A program made the translations under genes and the position numbers. This document shows, piece by piece, positions 8,451-18,300 of a stretch of 64,000 bases of DNA (the stretch's first letter is position 1; every line of letters begins with the position of its first letter). The notes under the pieces were generated by a model. That model was given only the letters and a program-made list of their open reading frames with translations. It had not been told where the DNA came from and ran no database searches. The stretch comes from Lacrimispora saccharolytica. GTDB lineage: Bacteria; Bacillota; Clostridia; Lachnospirales; Lachnospiraceae. Where the stretch lies: assembly GCA_016899975.1 (NCBI GenBank), contig JACJJN010000002.1, forward strand, positions 115,890-179,889. The letters run 5' to 3'.

Positions 8451-8672
8451 CTATTCTTTCAGCATCACCTTGCGATGAAAAATATCCAGATCAGGCATTC
8501 CTTCGAAAAACCATTTCTGCATTTGTTCGGAATAACGGATCAGTACCGGAACCCAGACCTGGCGCACGGACAGATACAGATACTGTCCGGAAACCACGGG
8601 AATCTGTTTTCTGCCGTACGCCTGTATGAGAACTACCTGATTGTTTTTGTCTAAAACCAAGATTCCAGTCAT
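8451..8672 (-). CDS. Small protein of unknown function
   Basis: 73 residues, beta-rich pattern with several aromatic residues (QYLYLSVRQVWVPVLIRYSE). It vaguely recalls the small DUF5348 type, but this is not secure. The ATG at 8672 follows an AAGGGGG-like ribosome site on the minus strand. Its end faces rarA. Real-gene status is supported by the ribosome site and by the hairpin terminator just upstream that separates it from the DNA-repair pair. Confidence 0.5.
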   Translation of the reverse strand: MTGILVLDKNNQVVLIQAYGRKQIPVVSGQYLYLSVRQVWVPVLIRYSEQMQKWFFEGMPDLDIFHRKVMLKE

Positions 8673-8698
8673 ATGGATACCCCCTTATTTTGAAAATG

Positions 8699-8739
8699 AC
8701 AGGAACGTGGATCGAGTGTTGTCTGTTCCATGTTCCTGT
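8699..8739 (-). terminator. Terminator of the radical-SAM/DNA-repair operon
   Basis: A 13-bp stem (8699-8711 with 8727-8739, one G-U pair) with a 15-base loop; on the minus strand it is followed by CATTTTC. It lies about 75 bp past the stop codon of the 8815 gene. Confidence 0.6.
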
Positions 8740-8814
8740 GGCAACGCTTCACAATATCTCAGGATATGCAGAACGCCGTGAAATGATTCTGAAATGCATA
8801 CAAAAAATAGGAAT

Positions 8815-9573
8815 TTACTGAAATTCCGTCATATGTTCCCGCATCCAGAGCGGCAGAAAATTGCGCTGGCACCGGTAATTCTCTCTTGCCTGTATGCTGA
8901 CGGAGCGGAAAAACCCTTTCCAAAGTTCCGGATACGGGTCATCCTTCCGGTCAGGAATGCTCAGACGGGAAAATTCTTCCGGATCCAGCCGGGTGAGATA
9001 AAAGTCTTCGTCCTTTGGATGGACAACCGCTGTCCGCCGGTTATCATCGATGATCATCCAATGTTCCGAGGGAAGACGGTCAGCGAAATATGGGGCGGTC
9101 AGTGTGAGTACGTCGGATCTGGGGGAAATATGGCTGACCAGAACATCGCCGGGAAAGCTGGAAAACCGGATGAATTCCCGGTAATGATGGACTTCGTTGG
9201 TCACCCGGCGGTCAAGCGCGAAAAATTCCATCACAGCAGGTTCCTGCAGCATCTCCAGCGCGCGCCTTCCGTAGGCAAAGCCGTAAAGGAGAAAACGATA
9301 GATGATATCCGGCTTTTCCGGTACGCAGGACATGGCGCAGCTGTAGACCATCTGCCAGGCTTCCGCGGAGATCTTTTTCCAGATGGAGCGTATGACTTTT
9401 GAAACTTTTTCGGAATCCGGCTCTGTATGGATATAATCGCAGAAAAGCTCCGGTTCCAGGACCGGTTCCAGCATCAGGCGGAGGTTCCGGTGTCCAAGCT
9501 TGGACGCCCAGGCGTCATAGATACAGGTCAATATTGCTTCTAGGTTGTTTTCGCAGGTAAAAACGTTCATCAT
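8815..9573 (-). CDS. DNA metabolism protein, partner of the radical-SAM DNA repair protein (TIGR03915 type)
   Basis: 252 residues. The sequence matches my memory of the TIGR03915/DUF4130 family: an N-terminal half with FTCENNLEAILTCIYDAWAS, then a C-terminal domain with DDPYPELWKGFFRSVSIQAR, NFLPLWMREHMTEF and FALDRRVTNEVHHYREFIRF. Family members are almost always next to the radical-SAM protein seen here and are thought to act in DNA repair or modification; no activity has been established to my knowledge. The start (ATG at 9573 or 9570) overlaps the upstream stop codon, indicating translational coupling. Expression should follow the LexA-controlled promoter at 11043-11071. Confidence 0.82.
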   Translation of the reverse strand: MMNVFTCENNLEAILTCIYDAWASKLGHRNLRLMLEPVLEPELFCDYIHTEPDSEKVSKVIRSIWKKISAEAWQMVYSCAMSCVPEKPDIIYRFLLYGFAYGRRALEMLQEPAVMEFFALDRRVTNEVHHYREFIRFSSFPGDVLVSHISPRSDVLTLTAPYFADRLPSEHWMIIDDNRRTAVVHPKDEDFYLTRLDPEEFSRLSIPDRKDDPYPELWKGFFRSVSIQARENYRCQRNFLPLWMREHMTEFQ

Positions 9574-11003
9574 CCATTCCTTTCTATGTGAAAATCATCA
9601 AACAGGGAAAGCTGACGGCAGGCATCCGGGTGTTCCAGTTCCCAGGATTTCCGGCGGTCTTCTCCGATGAGCTGCCGTGTGATGAAAGCCTCTTCGACGG
9701 GGATCCGGTACATCATCTTTCCGCTGCAGGTAATAAAATATTTTGCCCTCTTCAGGACGACTCCTATTTTTTTCAGATGTTCGAATGTCAGACAGGAGGT
9801 CCGGCGGCTGTTTACAATACGCATGGCGGATTTGACACCGATCCCGGGAACTTTCAGAAGTTCGGAATAGTCCGCCCGGTTGATCTCCACCGGAAACAGC
9901 TCCAGATGGCGCAGCGCCCAGTCGCACTTGGGGTCCAGCAGTACATTGAAGCTTGGACGTTCCTCGCTGAGCAGGTCGGATGCCTGAAATCCATAGTAGC
10001 GCAGAAGCCAGTCCGCCTGGTACAGCCGGTGTTCCCGAAGAAGCGGCGGGGGCGTATCGGGAGCGGGAAGTTCCGGGTCTTCGTTCAGTGGGATATAGGC
10101 GGAATAAAAGACACGCTTCAGATCATATGCCTGATACATATACTGGGTGGTGAGCAGCAACTGGTAGTCCGTTTCTCCGGATGCGCCGACAATCATCTGT
10201 GTGCTCTGCCCCGCCGGAACGAAGGGTTTGCCCTGGGAACTGAACGGAGCGGAGGAAGCGGTTTTCACGGGAACCGCCTTTTCTTCCAGACGCTGTTTCG
10301 GCACGGTTTCAAAAATTGTGCCGGAGAGATACCGGTTGGTACGGTGACGTTCCATTCGCCGGTCCTTTCCGATGGACAGCCGGTAGTCTTCAATTCCATG
10401 CTGAATCTGGGCGATGGGCTTCAGGATGGAAGCCGGGCTTTTGTGGGGCGCCAGGCGGCGCAGGCTTTCGGTGGTCGGAAGCTCCAGGTTGATGCTCATC
10501 CGGTCGGCAAGATATCCAAGCTGCTCGATCAGTTCGGCAGGGGCATTGGGAATCGCTTTCACATGGATGTATCCGTTGAAGTGATAGCGGGTCCGCAGAA
10601 GATACAGCGTCCGGTACATCTGCTCGGCGGTATAGGCGGGGTTCCTGACGACACCGGAACTGAGAAAAAGCCCTTCGATGTAGTTGCGCCGGTAAAACTC
10701 CGTGACAAGAGTGCAGATTTCCTCCGGAGTAAAAGTAGCGCGCGTGGTCTGGTTGGAGACGCGGTTGATGCAGTATTTGCAGTCGTAGACACAGTCGTTG
10801 CTCAAAAGGATCTTCAGCAGGGAGATGCAGCGGCCGTCGGCGGAAAAACTGTGGCAGATGCCGGCGGCATGGGAATTTCCAAGGCTTCCCTTTTGTCCTT
10901 TCCGGTCGACGCCGCTGGATGTGCAGGCGACATCGTACTTTGCCGCATCCGCGAGAATATTCAGTTTTTCCTGCAGACTGAGACTTTGATGTTTGATTTC
11001 CAT
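9570..11003 (-). CDS. Putative DNA repair/modification radical SAM protein (TIGR03916 type)
   Basis: 477 residues. The radical-SAM cluster motif CVYDCKYC (Cys71, 75, 78) is preceded by a conserved N-terminal block (KYDVACTSSG, GICHSFSADGRCISLLK). A helix-hairpin-helix DNA-binding element lies near residue 400 (LLKVPGIGVKSAMRIVNSRR). The family is linked genomically to uracil-DNA-glycosylase-like proteins; here ung is 1.8 kb away on the other strand. The ATG at 11003 has GGGAGG at 6 bases; a longer in-frame start upstream would run through the promoter and is rejected. The gene overlaps its partner and is preceded by two LexA-box-like sequences, consistent with an SOS-induced repair function (inference). 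Confidence 0.87.
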   Translation of the reverse strand: MEIKHQSLSLQEKLNILADAAKYDVACTSSGVDRKGQKGSLGNSHAAGICHSFSADGRCISLLKILLSNDCVYDCKYCINRVSNQTTRATFTPEEICTLVTEFYRRNYIEGLFLSSGVVRNPAYTAEQMYRTLYLLRTRYHFNGYIHVKAIPNAPAELIEQLGYLADRMSINLELPTTESLRRLAPHKSPASILKPIAQIQHGIEDYRLSIGKDRRMERHRTNRYLSGTIFETVPKQRLEEKAVPVKTASSAPFSSQGKPFVPAGQSTQMIVGASGETDYQLLLTTQYMYQAYDLKRVFYSAYIPLNEDPELPAPDTPPPLLREHRLYQADWLLRYYGFQASDLLSEERPSFNVLLDPKCDWALRHLELFPVEINRADYSELLKVPGIGVKSAMRIVNSRRTSCLTFEHLKKIGVVLKRAKYFITCSGKMMYRIPVEEAFITRQLIGEDRRKSWELEHPDACRQLSLFDDFHIERNG

Positions 11004-11042
11004 GATAAACCTCCCGTTCCATGTTACGTTTCTTCTTTCTGT

Positions 11043-11071
11043 ATCATAACATAAATCGAACATATGTTCAA
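11043..11071 (-). promoter_or_regulatory. Promoter of the radical-SAM operon, -35 overlapping a LexA box
   Basis: Minus-strand TTGAAC (11066-11071), 17 bases, TATGAT (11043-11048). The -35 hexamer lies inside the LexA-type site at 11057-11070, the usual geometry for repression. Confidence 0.72.
11057..11070. promoter_or_regulatory. LexA/DinR (SOS) box
   Basis: CGAACATATGTTCA, differing by one base from a perfect CGAACATATGTTCG palindrome, which is the Gram-positive LexA consensus CGAACRNRYGTTYG type. A weaker second match, AAACAAATGTTC (reads GAACATTTGTTT on the minus strand), is at 11093-11104. Confidence 0.8.
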
Positions 11072-11092
11072 CAGGAAAAGAATAACCGTTCC

Positions 11093-11104
11093 AAACAAAT
11101 GTTC
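11093..11104. promoter_or_regulatory. Possible second LexA box
   Basis: On the minus strand GAACATTTGTTT fits GAAC-N4-GTTY. It lies upstream of the -35 region of the radical-SAM operon, in the divergent gap shared with the hisH leader, so either side could be affected. Confidence 0.5.
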
Positions 11105-11134
11105 CAAACAACTTTAAATTGCTTTCTGTAAGGT

Positions 11135-11163
11135 TTGTAATTTTTCTCTTCCTATGATAAAAT
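11135..11163 (+). promoter_or_regulatory. Predicted promoter of the hisH operon leader
   Basis: TTGTAA (11135-11140), 17 bases, TAAAAT (11158-11163). Two hairpins with terminator character lie between it and the hisH start codon, so either transcription is attenuated or another promoter is used. Confidence 0.45.
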
Positions 11164-11181
11164 AAATTACATATTTTCCGG

Positions 11182-11206
11182 AGCGGGGCGGAAAACCCCG
11201 CTTTTT
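11182..11206 (+). terminator. Terminator-like hairpin in the hisH leader
   Basis: AGCGGGG (11182-11188), 7-base loop, CCCCGCT (11196-11202), overlapping TTTTT (11202-11206). It is only about 15-20 bases after the expected transcription start, which is unusually close. Confidence 0.55.
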
Positions 11207-11207
11207 A

Positions 11208-11330
11208 TATTTCATAGGAAATTGCTTTCCTATGAAATAGAAACGCTCCGCGAGGATTGCACTGCGGCGGAGTGGAAGATGTCGCTTGTGCGACCCGCCG
11301 CAGGCGGAGAATCCTGCAAAGCAGGATTCT
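11208..11330. repeat. Composite palindromic region upstream of hisH
   Basis: A perfect 14-bp hairpin (11208-11221 with 11226-11239, loop TTGC) is followed by a nested structure: CTCCGC (11246-11251) with GCGGAG (11304-11309), CTGCGGCGG (11262-11270) with CCGCCGCAG (11295-11303), and GTCGC/GCGAC (11281-11294) at the tip. A perfect 10-bp hairpin (11308-11317 with 11321-11330) with TTCTT after it closes the region. AGGATT at 11253 could compete for the 5' arm of that last hairpin, as an antiterminator would. The 11004-11423 gap contains no gene apart from these sites. It could be a mobile palindromic repeat or a regulatory leader. Confidence 0.55.
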
Positions 11331-11423
11331 TTCTTGTTGAATACAGCGGAAGACCGGCGAAAAAGCAGCGCCGTTTCAAAGCTGTAAATGTAACCGAAGA
11401 ACAGAAGAGAAAGGGGAGTCGTG

Positions 11424-12029
11424 ATGATAGCGCTGATCGATTACGATGCAGGAAATATCAAAAGTGTGGAAAAAGCACTGCAGAAGCTGGGACAGGAAAC
11501 GATCCTGACCAGAGACCGGGAACGCCTTTTGGAGGCAGACAAGGTCATCCTTCCGGGAGTGGGAAGTTTTGGGGACGCCATGGAAAATCTGAAAAACTTC
11601 GGACTGATTCCGGTGATCCATGAGATCGTTGAGAGAAAGACACCGTTTCTCGGAATCTGTCTGGGACTGCAGCTCCTGTTTGAGAGGAGCGAGGAGTCGC
11701 CGGGCGTGGAAGGCCTTGGCATCCTGCCGGGGGAAATTCTTCGGATCCCCAGGGGGGAAGGACTGAAGATTCCCCATATGGGATGGAATTCGCTGAAGCT
11801 TACCGGAAACGGAAGACTCTTTCAGGGGATTGAGGAGGATCCGTACGTTTATTTTGTGCACTCCTATTATCTGAAAGCGGCAGATCCGGGAATCGTGAAG
11901 GCAGTCACCGAATATGGCGTGGAGATCCACGCGTCGGTGGAAAAGGATCATGTGTTTGCCTGCCAGTTCCACCCGGAAAAGAGTTCGGAGACGGGACTTG
12001 CGATCCTGAAAAACTTTGCGGAAATCTGA
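11424..12029 (+). CDS. hisH: Imidazole glycerol phosphate synthase, glutaminase subunit HisH
   Basis: 201 residues, the family's usual length. It releases ammonia from glutamine and channels it to HisF in histidine synthesis. The class-I amidotransferase triad is visible: nucleophile Cys79 in [11 protein letters not shown], then His183 and Glu185 in [17 protein letters not shown] lies 5 bases before the ATG at 11424; a GTG three bases earlier is an alternative. hisF starts 13 bp after the stop. The other his genes are not in the window. The leader contains two terminator-like hairpins. Confidence 0.95.
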   Translation: MIALIDYDAGNIKSVEKALQKLGQETILTRDRERLLEADKVILPGVGSFGDAMENLKNFGLIPVIHEIVERKTPFLGICLGLQLLFERSEESPGVEGLGILPGEILRIPRGEGLKIPHMGWNSLKLTGNGRLFQGIEEDPYVYFVHSYYLKAADPGIVKAVTEYGVEIHASVEKDHVFACQFHPEKSSETGLAILKNFAEI

Positions 12030-12042
12030 TGGAGGTGGCAGC

Positions 12043-12801
12043 ATGTTTACGAAGAGAATTATTCCATGTCTGGATGTCGATAACGGAAGAGTTGTGAAAG
12101 GAGTTAATTTTGTCAATCTGAAAGATGCCGGCGACCCGGTGGAGATTGCCAAAGCTTACGACCGGGAAGGGGCGGATGAGCTGGTATTTCTGGATATTAC
12201 CGCTTCCTCCGACAACCGGAAAACAGCGGTTGAGATGGTGAGGAAAGTGGCGGCAAACGTCTTTATTCCTTTTACTGTAGGCGGAGGCATCCGTACGGTG
12301 GAGGATTTCCGCAGCCTTCTTCGGGAGGGAGCGGATAAGATCGCGGTCAATTCCGCCGCGCTGATGAATCCGGAACTGATCCGGGAGGCGGCGGACAAGT
12401 TTGGCAGCCAGTGTGTGGTTGTGGCGATCGATGCCAGAAGGCGTCCGGACGGAGGCTGGAACGTCTATAAAAACGGCGGCCGCGTGGATATGGGCCGTGA
12501 TGTGGTGGAATGGGCGCAGACGGCGGAACGGCTGGGCGCAGGGGAGATCCTGCTGACCAGTATGGACTGTGACGGGACGAAGGCAGGATACGATCTGGAA
12601 CTGACCCGCACCATCGCGGAGCATGTGGACATTCCGGTGATCGCATCCGGAGGCGCAGGAACCATGGAGCATTTTTACGATGCGTTTACGGAAGGGAAGG
12701 CGGACGCAGTCCTTGCGGCGTCTCTGTTCCACTTCCGGGAACTGGAGATCCGTCAGGTGAAGGATTACCTGGCAGAAAAAGGGATTCCGGTCCGCAGATA
12801 A
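12043..12801 (+). CDS. hisF: Imidazole glycerol phosphate synthase, cyclase subunit HisF
   Basis: 252-residue (beta-alpha)8 barrel that joins ammonia from HisH to PRFAR, giving imidazole glycerol phosphate and AICAR. Catalytic Asp residues are in [18 protein letters not shown] near the N-terminus and in [11 protein letters not shown] in the middle. Both phosphate-binding loops are present (GGIRTVEDF and [11 protein letters not shown]). GGAGGT lies 6 bases before the ATG at 12043. It forms the synthase with the preceding gene and is followed by ung after 26 bp. Confidence 0.96.
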   Translation: MFTKRIIPCLDVDNGRVVKGVNFVNLKDAGDPVEIAKAYDREGADELVFLDITASSDNRKTAVEMVRKVAANVFIPFTVGGGIRTVEDFRSLLREGADKIAVNSAALMNPELIREAADKFGSQCVVVAIDARRRPDGGWNVYKNGGRVDMGRDVVEWAQTAERLGAGEILLTSMDCDGTKAGYDLELTRTIAEHVDIPVIASGGAGTMEHFYDAFTEGKADAVLAASLFHFRELEIRQVKDYLAEKGIPVRR

Positions 12802-12827
12802 ATCAGAAGAAAAAGGAGTGATTGCTT

Positions 12828-13526
12828 ATGCCGCCGATCAGCGGGAGCTGGGAAAAGGCTTTAAAAGGAGAGTTTTCCAAGGATTATTATAAAAAACTGT
12901 TTGTCAAAATTCAGGAGGAGTATCAGACGAGAACCATTTATCCTCCTGCAGATGATATTTTCAATGCGTTTCATTTTACGCCGCTGGAGGAAGTGAAGGT
13001 GGTCATTCTCGGTCAGGATCCTTACCATGAACCGGGACAGGCCCATGGGCTTTGCTTTTCCGTCAAGCCACAGGTTCCGATTCCACCGTCTCTTGTAAAT
13101 ATCTATAAGGAACTGGAGGATGACCTGGGATGCTATATCCCCAACAACGGATATCTGGAAAAATGGGCGCGGCAGGGCGTTCTGATGCTGAATACGGTTC
13201 TGACCGTACGGGCGCACCAGGCAAATTCCCACAAAGATCTGGGATGGGAGCAGTTTACAGACGCGGCAATCCGTGTGCTGGCGGAGCAGGATCGTCCGAT
13301 GGTCTTTGTCCTTTGGGGAAAACCGGCGCAGAGAAAGAAAGAGATGATCCACAATCCGAAGCATCTGATTCTGGAATCGCCCCATCCGAGCCCACTGTCT
13401 GCCTACCGTGGATTTTTTGGCAGCCGTCCTTTCTCCAGGATCAATGCCTATCTGGAACAGAACGGTCTGGAGCCGATCGACTGGCAGATTGAGAATATTT
13501 CGGAGAACGGAAGGACGATACCATGA
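12828..13526 (+). CDS. ung: Uracil-DNA glycosylase, family 1
   Basis: 232 residues. Removes uracil from DNA, leaving an abasic site. The catalytic loop GQDPYHEPGQAHGLCFS contains Asp64, and the minor-groove loop HPSPLSAYRGFFGSRPFS contains the catalytic His. The ATG at 12828 is 9 bases after AAAGGAG; a TTG at 12822 is too close to it. The stop overlaps the start of the flippase gene by 4 bp (ATGA), so they are translationally coupled although functionally unrelated. Confidence 0.96.
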   Translation: MPPISGSWEKALKGEFSKDYYKKLFVKIQEEYQTRTIYPPADDIFNAFHFTPLEEVKVVILGQDPYHEPGQAHGLCFSVKPQVPIPPSLVNIYKELEDDLGCYIPNNGYLEKWARQGVLMLNTVLTVRAHQANSHKDLGWEQFTDAAIRVLAEQDRPMVFVLWGKPAQRKKEMIHNPKHLILESPHPSPLSAYRGFFGSRPFSRINAYLEQNGLEPIDWQIENISENGRTIP

Positions 13527-15142
13527 AAAAAAGCTCACTGTTGAGAAACACGTCCATCCTGATGATCGCTACGATCGTCTCCCGGGTAATCGGCCTTCTG
13601 TACCGAAGCCCTCTGGGGGCGGCGATCGGCAGCGAAGGTCTGGGATATTATGGAACGGCAAGCAATGTCTACGTCATCCTTCTTTTGATCTCCTCCTACA
13701 GCATACCGATGGCTGTCTCCAAGATTGTTTCGGAACGGCTGGCGCTGAAGCAGTACCGAAACGCCCAGAGAGTGTTTCACGGTGCGCTGATCTACGCAGC
13801 GACGGTCGGTGCGCTGGCGGCGCTGCTGGCTTTTTTCGGAGGAAAATATCTGCTTGCCTATAACCAGCAGAATGCGCTTCCGGCGCTGCGGGTACTTGCG
13901 CCGACCATCTTTTTCTCCGCGATCCTGGGTGTTCTGCGGGGATATTTTCAGGCGCACAATACGATGGTTCCCACTTCGGTGTCCCAGATTCTGGAGCAGA
14001 TCGCCAACGCGGTTGTCAGCATTCTGGCAGGTTGTCTGCTGATCTCCGCGTTTGCCACGGACAGTACTTCCAAAGCCATTTTGGGATCTGTGGGCGGAAC
14101 GATGGGTACGGCTGCCGGAGTTCTGGTCGGGCTGCTGCTTATGATATTTGTCTACCGGGTAAACCGCAGAGGAATCCATAAGAAAATCAAAAAAGACCGT
14201 TCGCATACAGAAGAGAGTTACGGAAATATTCTGAAGATCCTCTTCTTTATGGTGACGCCGGTCATCTTTACGACCTTTATCTATAACGCCAATGCCTACG
14301 TGGACAATTACATTTATTCCAGCCTGATGGGCTGGCATGGCGTTGACAGCAGCGTGATCAATGCCGCTTACGGGGAATTTTCCAATTACTATGTTACGCT
14401 GATCAATGTTCCGCTGGCTCTTGCAAGTGCTTCCGCATCGGCGATGATGCCGGAGGTTTCCGGGGAATTTGCGGTTGGAAATTACAGGGAGGCGAATACC
14501 AGGATCCTGCAGACCATACGGCTGACCATGTTTCTCTCAATCCCTGCGGCAGTAGGACTTGGTGTACTTTCGTTTCCAATCACTGGCGTCCTGTTTCCTG
14601 CGAGCACAGAGTTGTCTGCATGGCTTTTGCTGGGCGGTTCCGTATCGGTGGTATTTTCCGCGCTGTCAACCATCACCAACAGCGCGCTGCAGTCGATCGG
14701 CAGACAGAAGACAGCTCTTCGGAACGCGGCGATTTCTCTGGGACTGAATGTGCTGGTTGTCACCGTGATCCTGCTTGTGTCAGAGAAGCCGGGGATTTAT
14801 GCGGTGCTGATCGCGAATATCGCCTTTTCCGTAAGCATGTGCTTTTTGAACAATCTGTCCATCCGCAAGTATCTCCGGTTCCGCAATGAAATCCGGAATA
14901 CGTACCTGAAACCGCTGGCAGCAGCAGCGGGAATGGGTGTTGTCACGTGGATCGTATATTACGGGCTGTATCTACTGACGAGACTGGAAGCGTTATGTCT
15001 GCTGGCGGCGATCGTTGTGGCGGTTCCGCTGTATCTGATCCTGTATGTGTGGATCACGCAGATACCGGAGGAGGAGATGCGGAGATTTCCGATGGGAACA
15101 AAGATCGTGAAAGCTCTGAAACTGCTGAGAATTTATACTTGA
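13523..15142 (+). CDS. Oligosaccharide/lipid flippase of the SpoVB/MurJ (MVF) type
   Basis: 539-residue integral membrane protein with about 14 hydrophobic segments. The N-terminus KSSLLRNTSILMIATIVSRV with IGLLYRSPLGAAIGSEGLGYYG is typical of SpoVB/YtgP/MurJ-like proteins of Firmicutes, which flip lipid-linked precursors such as lipid II across the membrane. The loop between helices 6 and 7 (about residues 210-235) is basic, as usual. Whether it serves vegetative peptidoglycan or the spore cortex cannot be told from sequence. Overlaps ung by 4 bp and ends at a strong two-way terminator. Confidence 0.87.
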   Translation: MKKSSLLRNTSILMIATIVSRVIGLLYRSPLGAAIGSEGLGYYGTASNVYVILLLISSYSIPMAVSKIVSERLALKQYRNAQRVFHGALIYAATVGALAALLAFFGGKYLLAYNQQNALPALRVLAPTIFFSAILGVLRGYFQAHNTMVPTSVSQILEQIANAVVSILAGCLLISAFATDSTSKAILGSVGGTMGTAAGVLVGLLLMIFVYRVNRRGIHKKIKKDRSHTEESYGNILKILFFMVTPVIFTTFIYNANAYVDNYIYSSLMGWHGVDSSVINAAYGEFSNYYVTLINVPLALASASASAMMPEVSGEFAVGNYREANTRILQTIRLTMFLSIPAAVGLGVLSFPITGVLFPASTELSAWLLLGGSVSVVFSALSTITNSALQSIGRQKTALRNAAISLGLNVLVVTVILLVSEKPGIYAVLIANIAFSVSMCFLNNLSIRKYLRFRNEIRNTYLKPLAAAAGMGVVTWIVYYGLYLLTRLEALCLLAAIVVAVPLYLILYVWITQIPEEEMRRFPMGTKIVKALKLLRIYT

Positions 15143-15229
15143 AGATGATTCCTGAAGGGGAAAAGGAGTGTAAGAGAAACATCCTTTTGACAGAATAATT
15201 TCTGATGAATAAAAGCAAGAAAATACAAA

Positions 15230-15285
15230 ATCAGGGCGTATCTGAACATTGCAGAAAGAAATGTTCAGATACGCCCTGATTCTGT
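15230..15285. terminator. Bidirectional terminator
   Basis: Perfect 21-bp stem (15230-15250 with 15260-15280), 9-base loop. On the plus strand TTCTGTGTCTCTTATTTTT follows; on the minus strand a run equivalent to TTTTGTATTTTC follows. It separates the flippase gene from the convergent 4.2-kb gene. Confidence 0.8.
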
Positions 15286-15327
15286 GTCTCTTATTTTTAT
15301 GATCGAATCAATGAAATCTGTTCCTGA

Positions 15328-18300
15328 TCAGGCGTCTTTCTGCTCTTCCTGTTCCAGGTTTTTCACCGCGGTGGAGAGCATCAGCTTGATACGGTTCAGC
15401 TGATTGACCTCAGAAGCGCCAGGGTCGTAATCGACGGCAACAATGTTTGCCTTCGGGTATTCCTTGCGGATCGCCTTGATAACACCTTTTCCGACGATAT
15501 GGTTCGGCAGGCAGGCAAACGGCTGTGTGCAGACGATGTTGAAGACACCGCTGTGGATCAGCTCCATCATCTCTCCGGTCAGGAACCATCCCTCTCCGGT
15601 CTGGTTGCCTACGGAAACGATCGGGGAAGCATATTCCGCAAGATCCTCGATCCGCGCCGGAGGATCAAAGTGACGGCTCTTCTTGAATTCTTCCACAGCA
15701 GCGCTGCGCAGCCAGTTGATCGCCTTCAGCCCGGCGTTGGAGAGCAGAGCTGTGGATTTTTTCGCTCCCAGATACTCAGCCTTGAAGTTGGAATTGTAGA
15801 AGCTGTAGCAGAAGAAGTCGATCAGATCCGGAACAACGGCTTCCGCCCCTTCTTTTTCCAGCAGTTCCGCCAGATAGTTGTTGGCTGCCGGAAGGAATTT
15901 TACCAGGATTTCTCCGACGATGCCGACTCTCGGTTTTTTCTCATCGGTGATCGGAATATTGTCAAAGTCGCGGATCATCGTGCGGCAGATCTGTTTGAAA
16001 CGGGTGTGGCTTATACGTTTTGAGGAGACAAAGTCAATACAGATTTTTTCCCATTTTTTATGTAAGCGGTTGGTCGTGCCTTTTTTCTGTTCGTAAGGAC
16101 GCATCCGGTAGGTACAACGCATCATGATATCACCGAATTCCGCTGCGTAGCACAGACGGCGCGCAAGCTCCGGCGTAATCTTGAAGCCCGGGTTTTCCTC
16201 CAGTCCGCTCAGGTTGACGGAGATGACTGGGATCTGTCCCATATCTGCTTTTTCCAGCGCTCTTCGGATAAATCCAATATAGTTGGAAGCACGGCATCCG
16301 CCTCCGGTCTGGCTCATGATGACCGCCACGCGGTTCAGGTCGTATTTGCCTGAGAGCAGAGCCTGCATGATCTGTCCAACGACCATCAGGGATGGATAGC
16401 AGGCGTCGTTGTTGACGTATTTCAGTCCCACATCCACCGCTTCTTTGTTATCGTTCGGAAGCACTTCCAGGTTGTAGCCGCAGGCATTGAAGGCGGGCTG
16501 AAGAAGCCGGAAATGGATCGGTGACATCTGCGGGCAGAGGATCGTGTAATCCTTGCGCATTTCCCTGGTAAATACCGGTTTTTTGATGGACGCCGGAAGA
16601 ATGTCTCTCGGTTCGTCTTTCTTTTCATGGGCGCGGATCGCAGCCAGAAGAGAACGGACACGGATACGGGCAGCTCCCAGGTTGTTGACCTCGTCGATCT
16701 TCAGGCAGGTATAGATCTTTCCGCTGTGGGTCAGGATCTCATATACCTGGTCGGTGGTCACTGCGTCAAGGCCGCAGCCGAAGGAATTGAGCTGGATCAG
16801 GTCCAGATTCTCCTGCGTCTTCACAAAGTTGGCTGCCGCGTACAGCCGGGTGTGGTACATCCACTGGTCGTTGACGCGCAGCGGACGTTCCAGCGGGGCC
16901 AGGTGGGAGATGGAATCTTCCGTCAGCACACACAAACCGTAGGAATTGATCATATCCGGGATTCCGTGATGGATTTCCGGGTCAATGTGGTACGGACGTC
17001 CTGCCAGGACGATGCCGCGGCGTCCCGTTTCTTTCATATAGCGAAGGGTCTCTTCGCCTTTTTTCTGAATGTCCCTGCGTGCGTGTGCGAGCTCCTGCCA
17101 TGCGGCATGGGCAGCGGCGCGGACTTCCTGTTCGGAGATACTGGAAAATTCTTTTACCAGTCCGTCGGTGACGGTCGCTTCACTAGCCAGAGACAGGAAT
17201 GGATTGCGGAATACGATGGTCGGATCGTTCAGCTCATCCACATTGTTCTTGATGTTTTCCGCGTAGGAAGTTACGATCGGGCAGTTATAGTGGTTGACCG
17301 CGTCAGGGAATTCATTCCGCTCGTAAGGAATGCAGGGGTAGAAAATAAATTTAACGCCCTGTTTCAGCAGCCAGGTCACATGTCCATGAGCCAGCTTTGC
17401 CGGATAACATTCGGATTCGCTTGGGATAGACTCAATGCCCAGCTCATAAATCTTCCGGGTGGAAGTAGGCGAGAGCACAACCTGATATTTCAGTTTGGTA
17501 AAGAACGTGAACCAGAACGGATAGTTCTCGAACATGTTCAGGACACGGGGAATACCCACTTTTCCGCGGACCGCCTCATCCTCCGGAAGCGGCGTATAGC
17601 CGAAGATGGTTTTGTACTTGTAATCGAACAGGTTCGGGATATTGTCCTTGTTCTTTTCTTTTCCGATTCCGCGCTCACAGCGGTTGCCGCTGATGTACTG
17701 ACGGCCGCCGGAGAATTTGTTGATGGTCAGACGGCAGTTGTTGGTACAGCCCTTGCAGTTTGCCATCGTCGTGGAATATTTCAGCGTATTGATCTTCTCG
17801 ATCGGAAGCATCGTTGTTTCTTTTTCCGGACTGTAGCGTTCCCGGGCGATCAGAGCCGCGCCGAAGGCACCCATGATTCCGGCGATATCCGGACGGATGG
17901 CTTCACAGTTGGCGATGCGCTCGAAGCTGCGGAGGACTGCGTCATTGTAGAACGTACCGCCCTGAACAACGATGTGACGTCCCAGTTCGGTGGCGTCGGA
18001 TACCTTGATTACCTTGTAAAGGGCATTTTTGATTACGGAGTAAGCCAGTCCGGCGGAGATATCCGCAACGGACGCGCCCTCTTTCTGCGCCTGTTTAACC
18101 TTGGAGTTCATAAATACCGTACAGCGGGTTCCGAGATCGATCGGATGCTGCGCGAACAGGGCTTCATGGGCGAAATCCTGTACGCTGTAATTCAGGGACT
18201 GGGCGAAGTTCTCAATAAAGGAACCGCAGCCGGAGGAGCATGCCTCGTTGAGCTGTACGCTGTCCACAGTGCCGTTTTTGATCTTGATGCATTTCATATC

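Noticed and set aside
9588..11054. 488-residue plus-strand frame over the radical-SAM gene
   Set aside because: Shadow of the minus-strand gene, which has the CxxxCxxC motif, a ribosome site, a promoter and an overlapping partner.
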